From assembly GCA_021155885.1 (NCBI GenBank), contig JAJNBB010000021.1, positions 1-36,441 of the forward strand: 36,441 bases of DNA. Direction: 5' to 3'. The notes beneath the pieces were generated by a model. That model saw only the letters and a program-made list of their open reading frames with translations, was not told where the DNA came from and made no database searches. Position 1 is the first letter of the stretch. Each line of letters begins with the position of its first letter. This document shows, piece after piece, positions 33,268 through 36,441 of the stretch. The DNA is from Fibrobacteria bacterium. Lineage in GTDB: Bacteria; Fibrobacterota; Fibrobacteria; UBA11236. The translations under genes were made by a program, and so were the position numbers.

Positions 33268-34155
33268 TTAACCCCCAAACAAAGGCATCGGCAGGCCTTT
33301 TGCCCCGGGGACGCAACGGAACAGGCTTCCGGCCAGGGGATGCTTCCTCCGTTCTTCGGGACTTAGGCCATGCGTGGCGGTGGTGATGAAAAGCGTGTCG
33401 AGATCCGGTCCGGCGAAGACGCAACTGGTGGGGTTCGGGACGGGCAAGGGCATGGTGACAAGGAGTTCCCCCCGGGGCGAATGGCGCGTGACGCGTCCGC
33501 CTCCGAAGTGACACACCCACAGGCAACCTTCGCTATCCACCGTCATCCCGTCGGGCCGGCCCGCGGCCGGATCGGGGAAATGCACGAAGACGCGCTTGTT
33601 GCGGATCTCTCCGTCCGGGTCGAAGTCGAAAGCGTAGATCGCGCCCTTCATGGTCTCGGCATGGTAGAGGGTCCGGTTATCCGCGCTGAAGGCGGGCCCG
33701 TTCCCGCAAATGTAGGGAGCGTCCATTTTCCGCACGGACAGATCCGGATCCACCCGGTAGAGCGCTCCGGTGTCGCTCTTGCAATCCGCATCCATGGTGC
33801 CCGTCCAGAAGCGGCCGTGGACGTCCACCTTGCCGTCGTTGAAACGGTTGCCCGGCCAGTCCGCCTCGACGGTCGCGATGGGCCGCGACGTCGCGATGTC
33901 CCCCTCGAAATCGAAGAAGGCGACCTCGTGCCGCGTCGTCCCGATGAACCCTCCCCGTTCGCGAGGGGCCAGGCAGGTCACCTCGGCGTCGAAGCTCCAG
34001 GATTTGCGCGATCCGTCCGCGAATCCCAGGCGATGCGCCTTGCGCCCGAACAGGTCCACCCAGTATACCGCGTTCTCCCGCGCCACCCACGAGGGGCTTT
34101 CTCCCAGGATAGAGGGCATTTTCCAGACGCATTCCAGGTCCAACTCCAGGTCCAT
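33268..34155 (-). CDS. SMP-30/gluconolactonase/LRE family protein
   Basis: Start set at MDLELDLECVWKMPSILGESPSWVARENAVYWVD; NRFNDGKVDVHGRFWTGTMD and GRPDGMTVDSEGCLWVCHFGGG. Confidence 0.93.
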   Translation of the reverse strand: MDLELDLECVWKMPSILGESPSWVARENAVYWVDLFGRKAHRLGFADGSRKSWSFDAEVTCLAPRERGGFIGTTRHEVAFFDFEGDIATSRPIATVEADWPGNRFNDGKVDVHGRFWTGTMDADCKSDTGALYRVDPDLSVRKMDAPYICGNGPAFSADNRTLYHAETMKGAIYAFDFDPDGEIRNKRVFVHFPDPAAGRPDGMTVDSEGCLWVCHFGGGRVTRHSPRGELLVTMPLPVPNPTSCVFAGPDLDTLFITTATHGLSPEERRKHPLAGSLFRCVPGAKGLPMPLFGG

Positions 34156-34166
34156 CGGGGCCGCCC

Positions 34167-34589
34167 TCAGGACGCTTTCAGAACACGGATCAACAGGGTC
34201 CGCGTTTCCGGATGCTTGCGGTGTTCGCAGAGATAAATGCCCTGCCAGGTGCCGAGCAGCATCTTGCCGTCGCCCACGGGGATCGACAAGTCCACCGCCG
34301 TCACGATCGATCGCATGTGGGAGGGGGAGTCGTCCTCTCCCTCCAGCGTATGCCGGTGCCAGTCCTGCCCGTCGGGGGCGAGGCGTTCGAGAAACGCCTC
34401 GAGGTCGCGGCGCGCGCTGGGGTCGTAGTTTTCGCTGATGCACAGGCTCGCGCTGGTGTGCCGGATGAAGACGAACAGCATTCCTTCCCGGGCTCCGGAC
34501 TTCTCCAGCTCGGAGGCGACCTCCGCGGTAATGTCATGCAGGCCCCGCCGCGAGGCCCGAACCTGGATTTCGGACGCAAACCATTCCAT
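34167..34589 (-). CDS. YjbQ/UPF0047 family protein
   Basis: 140 aa; MLFVFIRHTSASLCISENYDPSARRDLEAFL, GKMLLGTWQGIYLCEHR. Confidence 0.93.
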   Translation of the reverse strand: MEWFASEIQVRASRRGLHDITAEVASELEKSGAREGMLFVFIRHTSASLCISENYDPSARRDLEAFLERLAPDGQDWHRHTLEGEDDSPSHMRSIVTAVDLSIPVGDGKMLLGTWQGIYLCEHRKHPETRTLLIRVLKAS

Positions 34590-34687
34590 GCGATAAACTT
34601 AAATTGGCGGCGGATCTCGGGTAAAACCGCGCGATGCCGATGTAAATTCAGCGAGTCTGACGGAGTCAGGAAGTTCAGGGGAATAGG

Positions 34688-34891
34688 ATGCGCATCCAGG
34701 GAACGGTGAAGTGGTATAACGAGGCGAAGGGGTTCGGGTTCATCGGCGTGGAGTCGGGGCCGGACGTGTTCGTGCATTACAATGCGATCCAGCGCAACGG
34801 CTACCGCAGCCTGGCCGAGGGCGCGCTCGTGGAGTTCGACGTCGAAAAAGGCCCGAAGGGCCCGCAGGCGGAGAACGTCCAGGTTTTGTAA
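34688..34891 (+). CDS. cold-shock domain protein
   Basis: 67 aa; [60 protein letters not shown]. Confidence 0.97.
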   Translation: MRIQGTVKWYNEAKGFGFIGVESGPDVFVHYNAIQRNGYRSLAEGALVEFDVEKGPKGPQAENVQVL

Positions 34892-34954
34892 ACCGGGACT
34901 CCGGACGGAACGTCGCCCGCCCGGAACCTCCGGCATCCCTTCCGTTCCCAACCG

Positions 34955-35737
34955 TTAGTTCTCCTTGGCCGGGAAATTTTCGCAGTACCGATCGATGGCC
35001 CGCCGCAGAAAATCGGCGAGTCCCGGCGCGACATTCTCATAAAACGCCCGGAACTCGGGATCCTCCGCATAGCCTCTTCCCAGTCCGCGGTAAGAGTCGG
35101 CATCGGGTTTCCAGAAGTGCTCGATCCACGCGCGGTGGCGCGCCACCACGGACTGGACGGCCGCATCGCCCGGGTCGCGGTCCAGCAGCGCGGCCAGGTC
35201 CGCGTTGACGGCGGCGCCTTCCCGTCCGACGGCCTCCCACTTTTCGCGGGTCATTCCCCGCACCCTTTGCTCGGAAGCCTCCACGAGTTCGTTGCCCCAG
35301 CGCTCGCGGGCTTCCCGCTTCATGCGCGTGATCTTTTCGGGGGCGAAGCCCCGGTACATTTCTTCTTCGGTCAGCATGTGTTCTCCTTCGTAATGCGCGA
35401 CGGTTTTGTCGAGCGTGTCGAGGAGGCGATGGAGCCTGCCGATTCTGTCCTCAAGGGTCTTGCGGTGCCCGCGCAGCGCGCGCGCCGGGTCGAAATCCGG
35501 CTCGGCGAGCATGCGCGCGATTTCCGCCAGCGGAAACTCCAGTTCGCGGAAAAACAGGATCTGCTGCAGGCGCAGCAATTGCCCGCGTCCGTAGAGCCGA
35601 TATCCCGCCCCGCTGCGCGCGTCCGGCCGCAGGAGGCCGATCGCGTCGTAATGATGCAGCGTCCGCACGCTGACTCCCGCCAGCCGCGCCAGTTCCTTTA
35701 CGGTCAGTCCCTTCAAGTCCATCACCTCCGGAACCAC
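34955..35737 (-). CDS. MerR-family regulator with TipAS-type C-terminal domain
   Basis: 260 aa; MerR HTH LTVKELARLAGVSVRTLHHYDAIGLLRPDARSGAGYRLYG, TipAS-like C-terminal half. Confidence 0.92.
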   Translation of the reverse strand: MVPEVMDLKGLTVKELARLAGVSVRTLHHYDAIGLLRPDARSGAGYRLYGRGQLLRLQQILFFRELEFPLAEIARMLAEPDFDPARALRGHRKTLEDRIGRLHRLLDTLDKTVAHYEGEHMLTEEEMYRGFAPEKITRMKREARERWGNELVEASEQRVRGMTREKWEAVGREGAAVNADLAALLDRDPGDAAVQSVVARHRAWIEHFWKPDADSYRGLGRGYAEDPEFRAFYENVAPGLADFLRRAIDRYCENFPAKEN

Positions 35738-35784
35738 AAGGTACGGCCTGACGTTAGGTGAGAGTCAAGGGGGCGCGTGGCGCG

Positions 35785-36441
35785 CTATCGGATTTCCCGT
35801 TCGCAGGCGGCCGCGTAGAGGGCGCGCAGGCGGGCGAACACGGGGCCGGGCCTGCCGTCGCCGACTTTTTGCTTTTCGATTTTCGTGATCGGAACGGGGC
35901 CGCGCACGGAGGAGCACAAAAAGGCTTCGCTCATGCCCGCGATCTGTGCGGGAAAAATTTCCGCTTCCCGAAACGGAATTTTCTTCCGGCGCATTTCGCG
36001 CAGCAGCACCTGGCGGGTGATGCCGGGGAGGATCCCGGTGTCGATGGGAGGGGTGACGACCACGCCGTCGAGCACGCAGAAAAAGCTCGAGGTCGACAGC
36101 TCCGCGATCTCGCCCCGCGCCCCGAGCAGGATGGCCTCATAGCACCCGCGCTTGTCGCCTTCGGCTTTGGCGAAGATGTTGGCGAGATAGTTGATCGACT
36201 TGATGCGCGGGTCCAGGCCCGAGGCGGCCGCCTTGTTGATGCCCGAGATGGCGACCTTCACGCCGCGGCCGAGAAGCGCCGCAGGTAGCGGCGAGACGGG
36301 AAGCACGGTGACGATCAACGAGGGCGGGATCGCCGGGTCGATGGAGAGGCCTCCGAGATAGCGCCCCCGGGTCAAGGTTATGCGCACCACCGCATCGTCG
36401 AGGCGGCTGCGGCGGCACAGCGTCGCGATGAGGTCGTGCAG
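35785..36441 (-). CDS. class IV PLP-dependent aminotransferase (BCAT/ADC lyase family), 5' end truncated by window edge
   Basis: IKSINYLANIFAKAEGDKRGCYEAILLGARGEIAELSTSSFFCVLDGVVVTPPIDTGILPGITRQVLL; frame stays open to the window edge (LHDLIATLCRRSRLDDAVVRITLTRG). Confidence 0.93.
   Translation of the reverse strand: MHDLIATLCRRSRLDDAVVRITLTRGRYLGGLSIDPAIPPSLIVTVLPVSPLPAALLGRGVKVAISGINKAAASGLDPRIKSINYLANIFAKAEGDKRGCYEAILLGARGEIAELSTSSFFCVLDGVVVTPPIDTGILPGITRQVLLREMRRKKIPFREAEIFPAQIAGMSEAFLCSSVRGPVPITKIEKQKVGDGRPGPVFARLRALYAAACEREIR

Overview
GC-rich bacterial chromosomal segment; phylum not determined from sequence. About 30 genes are supported, mostly housekeeping and cell-envelope functions. 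Left part: a partial asparagine synthase running off the left edge (missed by the ORF track), DegT/DnrJ aminotransferase, purB, HPF/RaiA, OsmC, a lipoprotein, an SPW-VKOR-SPW membrane protein, an epimerase and a GNAT acetyltransferase. Middle: a YbhN-type protein / rnhB / purN run with ATGA overlaps, a radical SAM protein, gnd and an HtrA protease. Next comes a clear cobalamin riboswitch upstream of a TonB-dependent receptor and a surface beta-propeller lipoprotein. Right part: an RRM protein, GIY-YIG protein, Crp-like regulator, divergent glpD/glpK, a czcCBA-type metal efflux operon with a methyltransferase and a CDF transporter, tRNA-Arg(CCG), SMP-30, YjbQ, Csp, a TipA-like MerR regulator and a partial class IV aminotransferase. 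Two observations stand out. (1) Three intergenic inverted-repeat elements are built from imperfect heptads. Each has its own heptad sequence, two share an exact 11-mer core, and one supplies the stop codon of a neighbouring gene. (2) The B12 riboswitch - BtuB-like - BtuG-like locus resembles Bacteroidetes B12 capture systems. I also found an unlisted Lys-rich 32-aa ORF, a hairpin over the hpf Shine-Dalgarno sequence, and a Cys-rich small protein heading the metal operon. No CRISPR array, transposase, integrase or phage genes were recognised.
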